DNA of 64,000 nt from Chloracidobacterium sp. (GTDB taxonomy: Bacteria; Acidobacteriota; Blastocatellia; Pyrinomonadales; Pyrinomonadaceae). The stretch's first letter is position 1. Every line of letters starts with the position of its first letter. Shown here in pieces: positions 26,870-35,751 of this stretch. Where the stretch lies: NCBI GenBank assembly GCA_016711345.1, contig JADJTD010000001.1, positions 3,350,001-3,414,000 of the forward strand, written 5' to 3'. The notes under the pieces are model-generated. The model worked only from the letters and a program-made list of their open reading frames with translations, did no database searches and had not been told where the DNA came from. The position numbers were made by a program, and so were the translations under genes.

Positions 26870-27622
26870 ATGACGAAGCCCTTCGCCTCAGAATATCCAT
26901 CATTAAGCCCAAAAGAGCGGATCATCGTGGCTCTTGATGTGCCGACGGCTGAGGAGGCACGAGAGATCGTGAGGGAATTGCGTGGCGAGGTTGGAGCATT
27001 TAAGATCGGTTCGCAGGTATTTACCGCCGCAGGATCTTCATTTGTGAAGGAGCTTACTGATTCGGGACTCAAGATATTTCTCGATCTGAAGTTTCACGAT
27101 ATTCCGAATACGGTTGCAAATGCCGCCATCGAAGCTGCGAGGCTCGGCGTCTGGATGTTGAATGTTCACACGCTCGGCGGTTCGGAAATGATGAAAAGAA
27201 CTGTCGATGAAGTTCGGCTGGTTTGTGAAAAGGAAGGACTGGTTCGTCCGCTTATTATAGGCGTGACTATCCTAACGAGTTCGACACAGTCAGTTCTTGA
27301 TGAGATCGGGATAACTTGCGGCGTACAAGAGCAAGTTGTAAAACTGGCAAAACTGGCTGCCGATTGCGGACTTGACGGTGTCGTAGCTTCGCCCCAGGAG
27401 ATCGCGGCAGTCAGAGAAGCAATGACGAAACCTGATTTTCTGATCGTCACACCGGGAATCAGACAGTTTGCAACTAAAGACGATCAAAAGCGTGTTAAAA
27501 CATTTACCGAAGCGATAAAGGACGGGGCCGATTTTGCAGTTATCGGCCGGCCGATCATTCAAGCAAACGACCGATTAGAAGCCGTAAGACGGATCATCGG
27601 TGAAACTATAACGACCCATTAA
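26870..27622 (+). CDS. pyrF: orotidine 5'-phosphate decarboxylase
   Basis: A 250-residue TIM-barrel enzyme converting OMP to UMP, the last step of UMP synthesis. The signature RIIVALDVP opens the barrel, and the catalytic D72-x-K74-x2-D77 network is visible in FLDLKFHDIPNTV. Later phosphate-binding segments are TPGIR and VIGRPI. The length fits the PyrF subgroup 1. The ATG is 2 bp after the previous gene, and the stop overlaps the next start (TAATG). No other pyr gene is in the window. Confidence 0.97.
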   Translation: MTKPFASEYPSLSPKERIIVALDVPTAEEAREIVRELRGEVGAFKIGSQVFTAAGSSFVKELTDSGLKIFLDLKFHDIPNTVANAAIEAARLGVWMLNVHTLGGSEMMKRTVDEVRLVCEKEGLVRPLIIGVTILTSSTQSVLDEIGITCGVQEQVVKLAKLAADCGLDGVVASPQEIAAVREAMTKPDFLIVTPGIRQFATKDDQKRVKTFTEAIKDGADFAVIGRPIIQANDRLEAVRRIIGETITTH

Positions 27623-29148
27623 TGAGAACAAGAAATAGTCGAGTGTCTATCAGCAGCCGTCACGTGTTCATCGCGATATTGGTCGCGGTTTGCTCCTGCT
27701 CTTATTTTTCGAATTCCGCAGCAGCACAGGGCACGGCTGATTCGGTTGTCAGCTCGCGTTCTCGCTTTCGTGTGGGCGAACGACTTACTTACAACGTCTC
27801 GGTCGGTAAGTTCACAAGTGGGGCTTACGTAGAGATGGCGGTAGTTTCGCACGGCAACCTTAGCGGTACTCAAGTTGTAGAACTTAGATCGACTTTGAAA
27901 ACGCTTGGTGTTGTAAGCGCGGCTTTTTATCAATTCGACGAAAAGCGTACAGTATATGCCGCAGTTGATACCGGGCTGCCTGTTTATATTAGCAAAACGA
28001 CAAATTTCGGGGTCGAGCCAAAAGAGACGGTCGATAATTTTCTAAAAGCGCCGACCACCAGTTTTGACATGCTTTCCATGATCTATAAAATTCGCGAGAG
28101 CCGAGGCGTGGGCTCGTTTCCGTTGTTGGAAAACGGACAGCGGTACACCGTGACATTTAGGTCCACGATCAGCGAAAAAGTTAAGGCCGAAGCGGGTGAG
28201 TTTGTTACATTAGTGAGCGAGGTTCAGAGTGATTATCTTGCGGCGATCGGAATCAAGGATTTGAAGATCAACTTTACGGCTGATCAGGATAGCATTCCGG
28301 TCCTTATTCGATTTAAGACGGCGAAAGGCATCGTTAATGCGTCAATAGCGGCCATTCAGATACCAAAGCCAACAGCCGCACCGACACCCGAAACGCCCAA
28401 GACACCATCGCCTGCGGTTACTCCACCGCCAAAACCAACGCCGCCGCCTTACATCGAAAACCAGCCGATTTTACCCGAATTGGGTTTTGCTCTCGGTGAA
28501 ACGCTCAACTATGATGTGTCTGAGAGCGGAAAGAAGATAGCGGTGATTACTCTCTCTGCGAAAGAGAGAAAATTATTTAACAATGAGGACAGCTTGCTGT
28601 TGACTGCAACGGTTACGGGCACCGAACAGGGAAATACCATGTTCGGACTTGGCGATTCGATCCAGGTTCAGGTCGATCCTGATACGCTTGCTCCTCGATG
28701 GGTTGAAGCACGGTTTAGCAGGGATCTAAAGTGGCTCAATAAGATTGCAGTATTTGACCCCCGAACGGGAAACATTTCTGTTGGTAAGGAAATTTCGGTC
28801 GATGCGCCTGTAGGAACTCATTCGCTGCTTTCATTGATCTATGCGATGCGTTCATTCAACCTGAAGCCGAGCAAGGACCCGAAAAATCCGGTTAATGACA
28901 CTCGCGTCGCAGTATTTTGGGAAACGGAGCCAAATGTCTTCATTCTCGTGCCTTCAAATCCTGAGGAGATAACCTTAGGCGGGGAAAAGATCTTGGCGCA
29001 GATGATCTCGATCACCACGGGCAATGAGACCTTTGACAAACGGTCACCAAAAATCTGGCTAGACTCGAACGAGCGTATTCCTCTACGGTTCGTATTCGGC
29101 AACTTCCAGGCCGATCTGGTCTTACCCCCAAAAAACCTTTCTAAATAA
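27622..29148 (+). CDS. secreted protein with two DUF3108-like domains
   Basis: A 508-residue exported protein. The signal segment lies at about 15-36 and ends near SAAAQG. Two similar domains follow: about 47-240 (FRVGERLTYNVSVGKFTSGAYVEM...) and about 285-505 (FALGETLNYDVSESGKKIAVITL...). They are joined by a Pro/Thr-rich linker at about 252-282. The GE-x-L-x-Y-x-V opening is characteristic of DUF3108, which has no assigned biochemical role and is often in envelope proteins. Its start overlaps the pyrF stop. Confidence 0.85.
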   Translation: MRTRNSRVSISSRHVFIAILVAVCSCSYFSNSAAAQGTADSVVSSRSRFRVGERLTYNVSVGKFTSGAYVEMAVVSHGNLSGTQVVELRSTLKTLGVVSAAFYQFDEKRTVYAAVDTGLPVYISKTTNFGVEPKETVDNFLKAPTTSFDMLSMIYKIRESRGVGSFPLLENGQRYTVTFRSTISEKVKAEAGEFVTLVSEVQSDYLAAIGIKDLKINFTADQDSIPVLIRFKTAKGIVNASIAAIQIPKPTAAPTPETPKTPSPAVTPPPKPTPPPYIENQPILPELGFALGETLNYDVSESGKKIAVITLSAKERKLFNNEDSLLLTATVTGTEQGNTMFGLGDSIQVQVDPDTLAPRWVEARFSRDLKWLNKIAVFDPRTGNISVGKEISVDAPVGTHSLLSLIYAMRSFNLKPSKDPKNPVNDTRVAVFWETEPNVFILVPSNPEEITLGGEKILAQMISITTGNETFDKRSPKIWLDSNERIPLRFVFGNFQADLVLPPKNLSK

Positions 29149-29194
29149 TCTGCGTATCCAAATATGAGAACCGTTCAGTCTTTTTATTAATTGA

Positions 29195-29225
29195 AATTGA
29201 AAACGGTTTTCAATTAGGTTAGAAT
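29195..29225 (+). promoter_or_regulatory. Fur-box-like operator overlapping a promoter
   Basis: A perfect palindrome, 10-bp arms AATTGAAAAC around a central G, spans 29195-29215. Its core TGAAAAC-G-GTTTTCA is the 7-1-7 layout of Fur-family operators. A -35 TTGAAA (29197-29202), a 17-bp spacer and a -10 TAGAAT (29220-29225) overlap it, so binding would block transcription. The operon behind it carries feoA and feoB, so iron-dependent repression by Fur (or a relative such as MntR/DtxR type) is expected. Confidence 0.8.
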
Positions 29226-29245
29226 ATATTTGGAAAGGAGTTCTG

Positions 29246-29701
29246 ATGAAAGGGAATTTGTTCTTTGGTTTCTTGTTTCTGATCGCATTGGCGATCTCGG
29301 GTTTTGGTCAAACGGACGCAGATCGTGAGGCGATAAAACGAACAGCATTAAATTATGCGGAAGGTTGGTACGAAGGCAATGCAGAAAAGATGGAGAGTGC
29401 TTTGAGTCCGGACTTGGCAAAACGTATCGTTCGCACAAATGATAAGGGCCAAAGCTCTTTAGGACAAATGACGGCGATGGCGTTGGTACAGGGAACTCGC
29501 GGTGGTTTTGGCAAACAAACGCCTAAAGAGAATCAGCAGAAAGACGTTACGATCTTTGATATTACAGGTGGGGCAGCGACGGTCAAATGTGAAATGCATG
29601 ATTGGGTCGATTATATGCATATCGGCAAAATTAATGGAAAGTGGTTGATCATCAACGTTTTATGGGAGATGAAACCCAAGAAAGATGAAAAGAAAAACTG
29701 A
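29246..29701 (+). CDS. secreted NTF2-like / lumazine-binding-like protein
   Basis: A 151-residue protein with a signal peptide (MKGNLFFGFLFLIALAISGFGQ) and an NTF2-like cone fold: AIKRTALNYAEGWYEGNAEKMESALSPDLAKR, ending IGKINGKWLIINVLWEMKP. This matches the lumazine-binding-like NTF2 family of unknown function. AAAGGAG precedes the ATG. It is the first gene after the Fur-like operator and overlaps the feoA ATG, so it is expressed with iron uptake. Whether it acts in the periplasm on iron is unknown. Confidence 0.85.
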   Translation: MKGNLFFGFLFLIALAISGFGQTDADREAIKRTALNYAEGWYEGNAEKMESALSPDLAKRIVRTNDKGQSSLGQMTAMALVQGTRGGFGKQTPKENQQKDVTIFDITGGAATVKCEMHDWVDYMHIGKINGKWLIINVLWEMKPKKDEKKN

Positions 29702-29936
29702 GGGAGCTAAGAAATTGACACTGACAGAACTGCCGGTGGGATGCGATGCTCGCGTTACCAATGTAAGTGGTACGAGTCGTGTTTCGCGGCGTTTAATGGA
29801 AATGGGTGTAATTCCCGGCGTGGACGTACGAGTGATAAAGATGGCTCCGTTTGGTGATCCCATTGAAGTGCGAGTGCGCGGCTACAGTCTTGCCATGCGA
29901 AGAAGCGAAGCTGACGGTGTAGAGGTCAGCCTTTAG
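29685..29936 (+). CDS. feoA: ferrous iron transport protein A
   Basis: A small SH3-like FeoA protein of up to 83 residues that supports FeoB-mediated Fe2+ uptake. The core LTLTELPVGCDARVTNVSGTS... and ...RLMEMGVIPGVDVRVIKMAPFGDPIEVRVRGYSLAMRRSEADGVEV is typical. The ATG at 29685 lies in the end of the previous gene. A TTG at 29715, eight bases after GGGAG, would give a 73-residue protein starting exactly at the domain and may be the true start. Next comes feoB. Confidence 0.93.
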   Translation: MKRKTEGAKKLTLTELPVGCDARVTNVSGTSRVSRRLMEMGVIPGVDVRVIKMAPFGDPIEVRVRGYSLAMRRSEADGVEVSL

Positions 29937-29949
29937 ACTGAAGCGATGA

Positions 29950-31920
29950 ATGAACGACAGTGCAACTAATCCTCACATTACGATAGCCCTTGCCGGCAAT
30001 CCAAATGCCGGCAAGACGACCCTCTTTAACTCTCTCACCGGCCTCAAACAAAAAGTAGCAAATTATCCCGGCGTTACGGTCGAACGGAAAGAAGGGCCGT
30101 GGAAATTGAATGGTGTCTTCGCCAATCTCATTGACCTGCCCGGCCTCTACAGCCTCGACGCTACCTCGCTCGACGAACACATTGCACGAGATATCATTAC
30201 AGGCGCGCAAGCGGGCACTCCGAAGCCGGACGCGATCGTTGCGGTCGTCGATGCGACTAATCTCGAACGCAATCTGTATCTCGTGATGCAGTTGTTCGAG
30301 TTTGGCGTGCCGGTGGTAATCGCATTGACGATGATCGATGTTTTCGAAAAAGAGAAGCACGAGATCGATGTTGAGATGCTTGCAACGCTGCTCAAAACGC
30401 CGGTTGTTACTGTCAACGCTAAGAGCGGACGGGGAAAGACGGAACTAGAGGCAAAAATAAAAGAAGTACTCGGCACCAAACCGACAGTGCCGTATGTTCT
30501 TGAAGAAATAGAAGAAGACGGCTCGCACGGTAAGATATTTGCCAGATACAATTTTATTTCGAGCGTCGTTCAGGAATCTGTCTGGCACAGCGATCACAAG
30601 CAACATCGCCTTTCAGAAAAGATCGACAGAATACTGACGCATAAATTTTTCGGTCTCGTAATTCTTGTAGCGGTGTTGCTGCTTGTCTTTCAAACGATCT
30701 TCTCCTGGGCGAGTGTACCGATGGACTTGCTCGGAATGGGCTTTGGCTCGCTTGCCGAACTTGTTCGAACCGAAATGCCGCCGGGCATTCTCACTGATCT
30801 TCTTGCAGACGGAATAATTGCAGGAGTCGGCGGCGTTGTTGTTTTTCTCCCGCAGATATTACTACTTTTTTTCTTTTTTTCGTTGCTCGAAGACAGCGGC
30901 TATATGTCGCGTGCCGCGTTTTTGCTCGACAAACTCATGAGCCGCGTCGGGCTGCACGGAAAGGCATTTCTGCCGCTTATCAGCAGCTTTGCGTGCGCAA
31001 TTCCCGGAATAATGGCGACACGAACTATCGAAAGCCGACGCGATAGGTTTGCAACAATAATGATCGCGCCATTTATGAGCTGTTCAGCTCGTTTGCCGGT
31101 TTATACGCTGATGATAGCAGCGTTTTTTGCCGGTCAAACAGTATTCGGATTTATTTCGCTTGGTGCGGTGTTGATGCTGGCGATGTATGCGCTCGGTATC
31201 ATCGTCGCTATCGCCGCCGCGTTCGTTTTAAAACGAACTCTATTAAAGGCCCCACCACCACCGTTCCTTATGGAACTGCCGCCGTATCGGTTGCCAAACC
31301 TCCGGACTGTTGTGCAAAACATGCTCACGCGCGCGTGGCTGTTTCTAAAACGTGCGGGAACTGTGATCCTGGCGATCTCAATAATTCTTTGGGCGTTGAT
31401 GTACTTTCCCGATCAGGCGGTAGGTCCAGACACGGCCAAAGACTGCCGAGGATATCCTACTGGATATACGCTCCGCCAGTGCATGCCGTCTGAACATCTC
31501 AAACAATCTTTCGCCGGCCAATTAGGACATGCGATCGAGCCGGTGATTCAGCCGCTTGGTTTTGACTGGAAGATCGGTGTTGCACTGATCGCAAGCTTTG
31601 CGGCACGGGAAGTTTTGGTTTCGACGCTGAGCATTATTTACAACGTTGGCAAGGACGAGAACGAAGAATCAGAAACGCTTATTGCCGCAGTTCGCGATGC
31701 AAAAACTGACGACGGCAAGCCCGTTTGGACGCCATTGACGGCATTGACGCTGATGGTTTTTTTTGTTCTTGCTATGCAATGCATGTCCACCATTGCTGTC
31801 GTCCGCCGCGAGACAAATTCATGGAGATGGCCGCTGTTTATGACGGCCTATATGACGGCGCTTGCGTATGTCGGAGCTTTCATCACATATCAGGGCGGCA
31901 AATTACTCGGTTTTGGTTAA
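29950..31920 (+). CDS. feoB: ferrous iron transporter FeoB
   Basis: A 656-residue protein. The N-terminal G domain carries ALAGNPNAGKTTLFNSLTG (P-loop), a switch region with YPGVTVERKEG, IDLPGLYSL (G3), and later guanine-recognition segments. A helical regulatory region leads to the membrane part (from about 235), with the Gate motifs including SCSARLPVY and the EDSGYMSRAAF stretch. FeoB imports Fe2+ across the inner membrane. It follows feoA by 13 bp, and the stop is immediately followed by the start of a Cys-rich peptide gene. Confidence 0.97.
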   Translation: MNDSATNPHITIALAGNPNAGKTTLFNSLTGLKQKVANYPGVTVERKEGPWKLNGVFANLIDLPGLYSLDATSLDEHIARDIITGAQAGTPKPDAIVAVVDATNLERNLYLVMQLFEFGVPVVIALTMIDVFEKEKHEIDVEMLATLLKTPVVTVNAKSGRGKTELEAKIKEVLGTKPTVPYVLEEIEEDGSHGKIFARYNFISSVVQESVWHSDHKQHRLSEKIDRILTHKFFGLVILVAVLLLVFQTIFSWASVPMDLLGMGFGSLAELVRTEMPPGILTDLLADGIIAGVGGVVVFLPQILLLFFFFSLLEDSGYMSRAAFLLDKLMSRVGLHGKAFLPLISSFACAIPGIMATRTIESRRDRFATIMIAPFMSCSARLPVYTLMIAAFFAGQTVFGFISLGAVLMLAMYALGIIVAIAAAFVLKRTLLKAPPPPFLMELPPYRLPNLRTVVQNMLTRAWLFLKRAGTVILAISIILWALMYFPDQAVGPDTAKDCRGYPTGYTLRQCMPSEHLKQSFAGQLGHAIEPVIQPLGFDWKIGVALIASFAAREVLVSTLSIIYNVGKDENEESETLIAAVRDAKTDDGKPVWTPLTALTLMVFFVLAMQCMSTIAVVRRETNSWRWPLFMTAYMTALAYVGAFITYQGGKLLGFG

Positions 31921-32064
31921 ATGTACTTTCAAAGCATATTAGTCGGGATAATTATAATTGCAGCGATCGTTTTTGCAGGTCGTTCGCTGCTGCAAAAACG
32001 TGACTCCTTTTCATCGAAAGCGGGATGCGGCGACAATTGCGGTTGCAATGGTGGCAACAAATAA
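31921..32064 (+). CDS. FeoB-associated Cys-rich membrane peptide
   Basis: A 47-residue ORF, too short for usual ORF lists. It encodes MYFQSILVGIIIIAAIVFAG (one membrane helix) and ends with a KAGCGDNCGCNGG tail with three Cys. This is the layout of the FeoB-associated Cys-rich membrane protein family, found right after feoB in many bacteria. The ATG immediately follows the feoB stop with no gap. A role as an iron ligand or FeoB partner is family inference. Confidence 0.88.
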   Translation: MYFQSILVGIIIIAAIVFAGRSLLQKRDSFSSKAGCGDNCGCNGGNK

Positions 32065-32077
32065 TTAACCTCGTAAT

Positions 32078-32968
32078 TTGAGCGAGAAACCTACATTTTT
32101 TACAAAAGGCGTGCGTGCGATGTTTTTATCGACGCTCGCATTTTTTTTGGCAAACGTTTTTGTCAAACAAGTCGCGCACATTCCGGCGATGGAGATCGTG
32201 TTTTTTCGCTGCATTGTTTCTAGTGCACTCTGTGTTTATGGACTGCAGCGTGCAAAAGCGAGCGTGATCGGTTCGAATCATTCGATGTTGTTGCTTCGCG
32301 GAATATTTGGCACGACGGCTCTTTTTTGTTTTTTCCTAACTCTTCAACAAATGCCGTTGGCGTCGGCACAGACGATACAATATCTTTCGCCGATATTTAC
32401 AGCCACTATCGCGATCTTTGTTTTAAGGGAAAGCGTAATGCCGGCACAGTGGCTGTTTTATGCTATTGCATTTAGCGGGGTGCTACTGATCGAGCGTTTT
32501 GACAACAGGATCTCGCCTCTTTATCTCGCTGTGGGCATTTTATCGGCGGCTTGTTCGGGCATGGCATATAATCTGGTCCGCAGCCTTCGCGGAAAAGAGC
32601 ACCCGTTGACCGTCGTGCTGCATTTTCAGCTCGTAGGATTGGCAGTCGGATTTTTCAGCCTGTTTTTTCAATGGGAAACGCCGTATGGTTGGGATTGGCT
32701 TTATCTTTTGCTTGTCGGGATTTTCTCGCAGCTCGGCCAGGTATTTCTGACGAGGGCACTACAAAGCGAACGCATTGCTGGTGTCGCTATCATCAACTAT
32801 ACGGGCCTCATTTATGCTTTGACTTTTGGCTGGTTTATATTTGGCGAGCCACAATCCATACTATCGTTGGCGGGAATGTTGCTTGTTGTATTGGGTGTTT
32901 TGATGAGCGTTTTTTACAGTCACAAAAAGGCGAGGCGTATCGAAGAGATCGAAGCGACCGCGGGATGA
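32078..32968 (+). CDS. EamA/DMT-family transporter
   Basis: A 296-residue protein with ten predicted helices in two EamA repeats. The first opens AMFLSTLAFFLANVFVKQV, and the second ends IINYTGLIYALTFGWFIFGEPQSILSLAGMLLVVLGVL, both typical. The family exports metabolites such as amino acids or purines; the substrate is unknown. The TTG start at 32078 is used; ATG 32120 is an alternative that trims the N-terminus. It may be read with the feo operon, since the gap is only 13 bp. Confidence 0.88.
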   Translation: MSEKPTFFTKGVRAMFLSTLAFFLANVFVKQVAHIPAMEIVFFRCIVSSALCVYGLQRAKASVIGSNHSMLLLRGIFGTTALFCFFLTLQQMPLASAQTIQYLSPIFTATIAIFVLRESVMPAQWLFYAIAFSGVLLIERFDNRISPLYLAVGILSAACSGMAYNLVRSLRGKEHPLTVVLHFQLVGLAVGFFSLFFQWETPYGWDWLYLLLVGIFSQLGQVFLTRALQSERIAGVAIINYTGLIYALTFGWFIFGEPQSILSLAGMLLVVLGVLMSVFYSHKKARRIEEIEATAG

Positions 32969-32978
32969 GAGCAAAAAT

Positions 32979-33410
32979 ATGTTGACATATGTAGAATTTC
33001 GGTCTGACGCGTTTCCCCCTTATGAAGGTGAGGAAGATGATATTAATCCAGTTAGATACGGAAAACGCTTAGCGGAGTTCCTGTCGGACGGTTTGAGGAA
33101 AAAAGGGTTTTATCCCCACGATCTCATTGCCGAGGACTGGGGTTGGATGCTTCCGATTGAGAATGAAGATTTTCCGCTCTGGATTGGTTGCGGAAACTAT
33201 GACGAATCTCCAAATGGATTTTTATGTTTCATAGAACCGCATGAGCCAACGATCACGAAGTTTTTGTTTTTTGGGAAAACCGATACGTCGGAGCGAGTGG
33301 GAGCCTTACAAAGGGCGATTGATGAAATACTCTCATCCGAAATCTCTATTACTGACAAGCATTGGTCGAGCCATGAAGAGTTCAATAATCCTGCAATAAA
33401 TGAAACCTAA
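32979..33410 (+). CDS. hypothetical protein
   Basis: A 143-residue soluble, acidic protein with several aromatic positions (EDWGWMLPIENEDFPLWIGCGNYDESPNGFLCFIEP). No membrane helix, signal or known motif was recognised. Such Trp-rich small proteins sometimes act as immunity-like or enzyme-partner proteins, but nothing here proves that. It begins 10 bp after the EamA stop and its end overlaps the mogA/moaB-like start by 11 bp, supporting a real gene in an operon. Confidence 0.75.
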   Translation: MLTYVEFRSDAFPPYEGEEDDINPVRYGKRLAEFLSDGLRKKGFYPHDLIAEDWGWMLPIENEDFPLWIGCGNYDESPNGFLCFIEPHEPTITKFLFFGKTDTSERVGALQRAIDEILSSEISITDKHWSSHEEFNNPAINET

Positions 33411-33876
33411 AGCCGCGATAATAACCGTAAGTGACACCCGTAGCACTGACAACGATCTGTCGGGCAAGCGGCTGGCTGGACTTTTATCTTCTATTGATGC
33501 CGAGATAGTCGAGAAGATTATAGTCAGCGATGATCTGGAACATCTTCGTAACACGCTGCATACCCTGACTGAAAGGGAAGACATCGACCTGATCCTTACA
33601 ACCGGTGGAACAGGTTTTGGCCCGCGAGACAACACGCCTGAAGCAACGCGGGCTGTGATCGAACGCGAAGCTCCCGGTCTCGCGGAAGCGATGCGCCGTG
33701 AAACGGCCGCCAAGACACCAATGGCAATGCTCTCACGCGGCATCTGCGGCATTCGAGGAACTACACTTATTGTTAATTTGCCCGGCTCGCCGAAAGGTGT
33801 CGAGGAATGTTTTGAAGTGATCCGGCCTGTGCTTAAACATGCGATCGATCAAATCTTGGGAAATACAAAACACTAA
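33400..33876 (+). CDS. molybdopterin biosynthesis protein, MogA/MoaB family
   Basis: A 158-residue protein with the MPT-binding fold: AAIITVSDTRS at the start, LTTGGTGFGPRDNTPEAT (the GGTG motif), and the C-terminal LIVNLPGSPKGVEECF. It adenylylates molybdopterin (MogA role) or acts in an unknown step (MoaB role); the two cannot be separated by sequence here. The length fits both. Overlap with the hypothetical gene upstream suggests co-expression. No other moa or moe gene lies nearby. Confidence 0.93.
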   Translation: MKPKAAIITVSDTRSTDNDLSGKRLAGLLSSIDAEIVEKIIVSDDLEHLRNTLHTLTEREDIDLILTTGGTGFGPRDNTPEATRAVIEREAPGLAEAMRRETAAKTPMAMLSRGICGIRGTTLIVNLPGSPKGVEECFEVIRPVLKHAIDQILGNTKH

Positions 33877-33888
33877 AGAAAGTTTCAG

Positions 33889-35064
33889 TTAGCCGCGCGT
33901 TGCTTTTGCCAGACGAGAGGTGAGGCGGTCACTCATTGCGAGCGTTTTTATTACGGTCTCGGCGAGGAAAGGCACGAAAGCGGCGTGACGGACGAATGAA
34001 CTTATTCTGAGGCGACGGTCAAAGGAGATGGAGTATTGCCTTTTATATTCATTCGCGATCTCAGCAAAAGAAGATTGTGACACAAGGCCATCATTTATGA
34101 CGCTAGCGGCGATCTTTGAGCTTTCTAGCGCGAGTAAAATTCCGCTGCCGGTAAATGGATCGATAAATGCTGCCGCATCGCCAATCGTCAATAGGCCTTT
34201 GGTAGGAGCAAGTTCTGCACGGCCATAACTCTCTATCGGCACCGCAAGCCAATCATCGATGATTTCTACATTGCGAAGCGAAAAAGCAGCTCGTTGATTT
34301 TCACAAACGACTTTCTTCAGAATCTCTGACGCATCGCTGTTGTATTTTTTTGCGATCTCTGTCGAGACGATAAAACACAAATTAAAACGGTTGTTTTCGA
34401 CGCAGTTACAACCGCCATAACCGCCGCGATATGCGTATATCTCGCAATCGCCGTGTGGAATCGTCGCTCCATTTAGGTGAGTTTTGAACGCGACAAAATC
34501 AGCTCGTTTATGTCTAAAATTTTCATCATTTTTTTCGATTTGCCTTGCTAATATTTTCGCTCGCCCCGTTGCATCTATAGTAATGGCCGAATTCGCCCCA
34601 AATGTTTCGCGGGTTTTGTTTTTTAGCCGCACACCGCTAACTTTCCCGTTATCGAATAACAAACCTGTGGCACTCGTTTCCTCCAGAATTTCGACACCGG
34701 CTGCTCGTGCTCGATTTAGAAGCCGGAGATCCATTTCAGCACGGCTCAACCCCAATGCGTGAGAATCTGCGTCAAACCACTTGCTTGGGATAGTGGCCGA
34801 TCTACCATTTCGCGCGTAAAAAACTGTCCGTTCGAGTGCGACTCCGCCTGCGATCGACATTTCGTCAAGGACACTTAGCTCGGCAAAATGGATGAAACAT
34901 TCTGGAGAAATGAATTCGCCGCATAACTTAGCTCGTGGAAATTGTTTTTGTTCGATCAGCAAAACTTTCACGCCGCTCTGAGCAAGACGGATCGCGCAAC
35001 TGGAACCCGCCGGGCCGGCACCGACTATCGCAACTTCATATTCAGATCTAAGCGTAATGCTCAT
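33889..35064 (-). CDS. geranylgeranyl-reductase-family FAD-dependent oxidoreductase
   Basis: A 391-residue flavoprotein. The N-terminal dinucleotide fold is VAIVGAGPAGSSCAIRLAQSG, followed by a long FAD-binding monooxygenase-like body. GLLTIGDAAAFIDPFTGSGILLALESSKIAA is the conserved FAD-phosphate motif of this group. In other operons such enzymes reduce or hydroxylate lipid or polyketide intermediates. It is the last gene of the four-gene minus-strand operon (38066 to 33889), 10 bp after the previous stop. Confidence 0.92.
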   Translation of the reverse strand: MSITLRSEYEVAIVGAGPAGSSCAIRLAQSGVKVLLIEQKQFPRAKLCGEFISPECFIHFAELSVLDEMSIAGGVALERTVFYARNGRSATIPSKWFDADSHALGLSRAEMDLRLLNRARAAGVEILEETSATGLLFDNGKVSGVRLKNKTRETFGANSAITIDATGRAKILARQIEKNDENFRHKRADFVAFKTHLNGATIPHGDCEIYAYRGGYGGCNCVENNRFNLCFIVSTEIAKKYNSDASEILKKVVCENQRAAFSLRNVEIIDDWLAVPIESYGRAELAPTKGLLTIGDAAAFIDPFTGSGILLALESSKIAASVINDGLVSQSSFAEIANEYKRQYSISFDRRLRISSFVRHAAFVPFLAETVIKTLAMSDRLTSRLAKATRG

Positions 35065-35073
35065 TAGGAAAGT

Positions 35074-35751
35074 TTAACGGCCGGACAATATCAAACGGTT
35101 TACACGGGAATGTTCGATCTTTATATTGTGCAGGCCTGCCGATCTCGCAAGGCCCAGCAGTTCTTCCGGGTTGAAACTTCGGAGTATCGACAGAGCACCA
35201 TCCTCAAGCGTAAAGCGCTGCAGCAGAACCCTGCCCAGAGCCTTATACAAATAATATGCGGTCGGATGGCGATTAAGGTCGATGGCATAAATACGCTTCC
35301 TGGCGACCCTGCTCATTTCTTTGAGAAGGCTGACAGCGGCTTCGTCGCCAAGATGGTGTAGAAAAAGGGAGCAAAAAACAAAATCAAAACTCTTGTCCGC
35401 AAACGGAAGATTCAATGCGTCGCTTTGAACGGCCGAGATCGTCTCGCTTTGGATAGAAAGCGTGGCCTCACGGTTTATCTCAACACCTACAAAAAAGGTT
35501 TTGCGGGCGTATGTCCAAGTATTCAATGCACGCAGCAATTCGCCCGAACCGGCACCGACATCAAGCACGGAAACTGGGCCCTCCGTCCGTTTGAGGTCTC
35601 GGCAAAGTGTCCGCCTAAGGGCACGCATTTCACCAAAGATCCGGTGAATAAAACGCATTTCCTTCTGCCAGCGGCGATATTCGGCTGGCGTGTAGTCGCC
35701 GACGTCGAGGCGTTCAAGTTGATGGCTGCGTTTGGAAAAATCACGAGACAT
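35074..35751 (-). CDS. class I SAM-dependent methyltransferase
   Basis: A 225-residue protein with VSVLDVGAGSGELLRAL (motif I, SAM), an acidic motif II (VGVEINREA), QSDALNLPFADKSFDFVFCSLFLHHL (motifs III-IV) and IYAIDLNRHPTAYY. It matches the UbiE/COQ5-type set. It starts 1 bp after the ketosynthase stop and is followed closely by the flavoprotein, so it probably methylates an intermediate or product of the same pathway. The acceptor atom is unknown. Confidence 0.9.
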   Translation of the reverse strand: MSRDFSKRSHQLERLDVGDYTPAEYRRWQKEMRFIHRIFGEMRALRRTLCRDLKRTEGPVSVLDVGAGSGELLRALNTWTYARKTFFVGVEINREATLSIQSETISAVQSDALNLPFADKSFDFVFCSLFLHHLGDEAAVSLLKEMSRVARKRIYAIDLNRHPTAYYLYKALGRVLLQRFTLEDGALSILRSFNPEELLGLARSAGLHNIKIEHSRVNRLILSGR

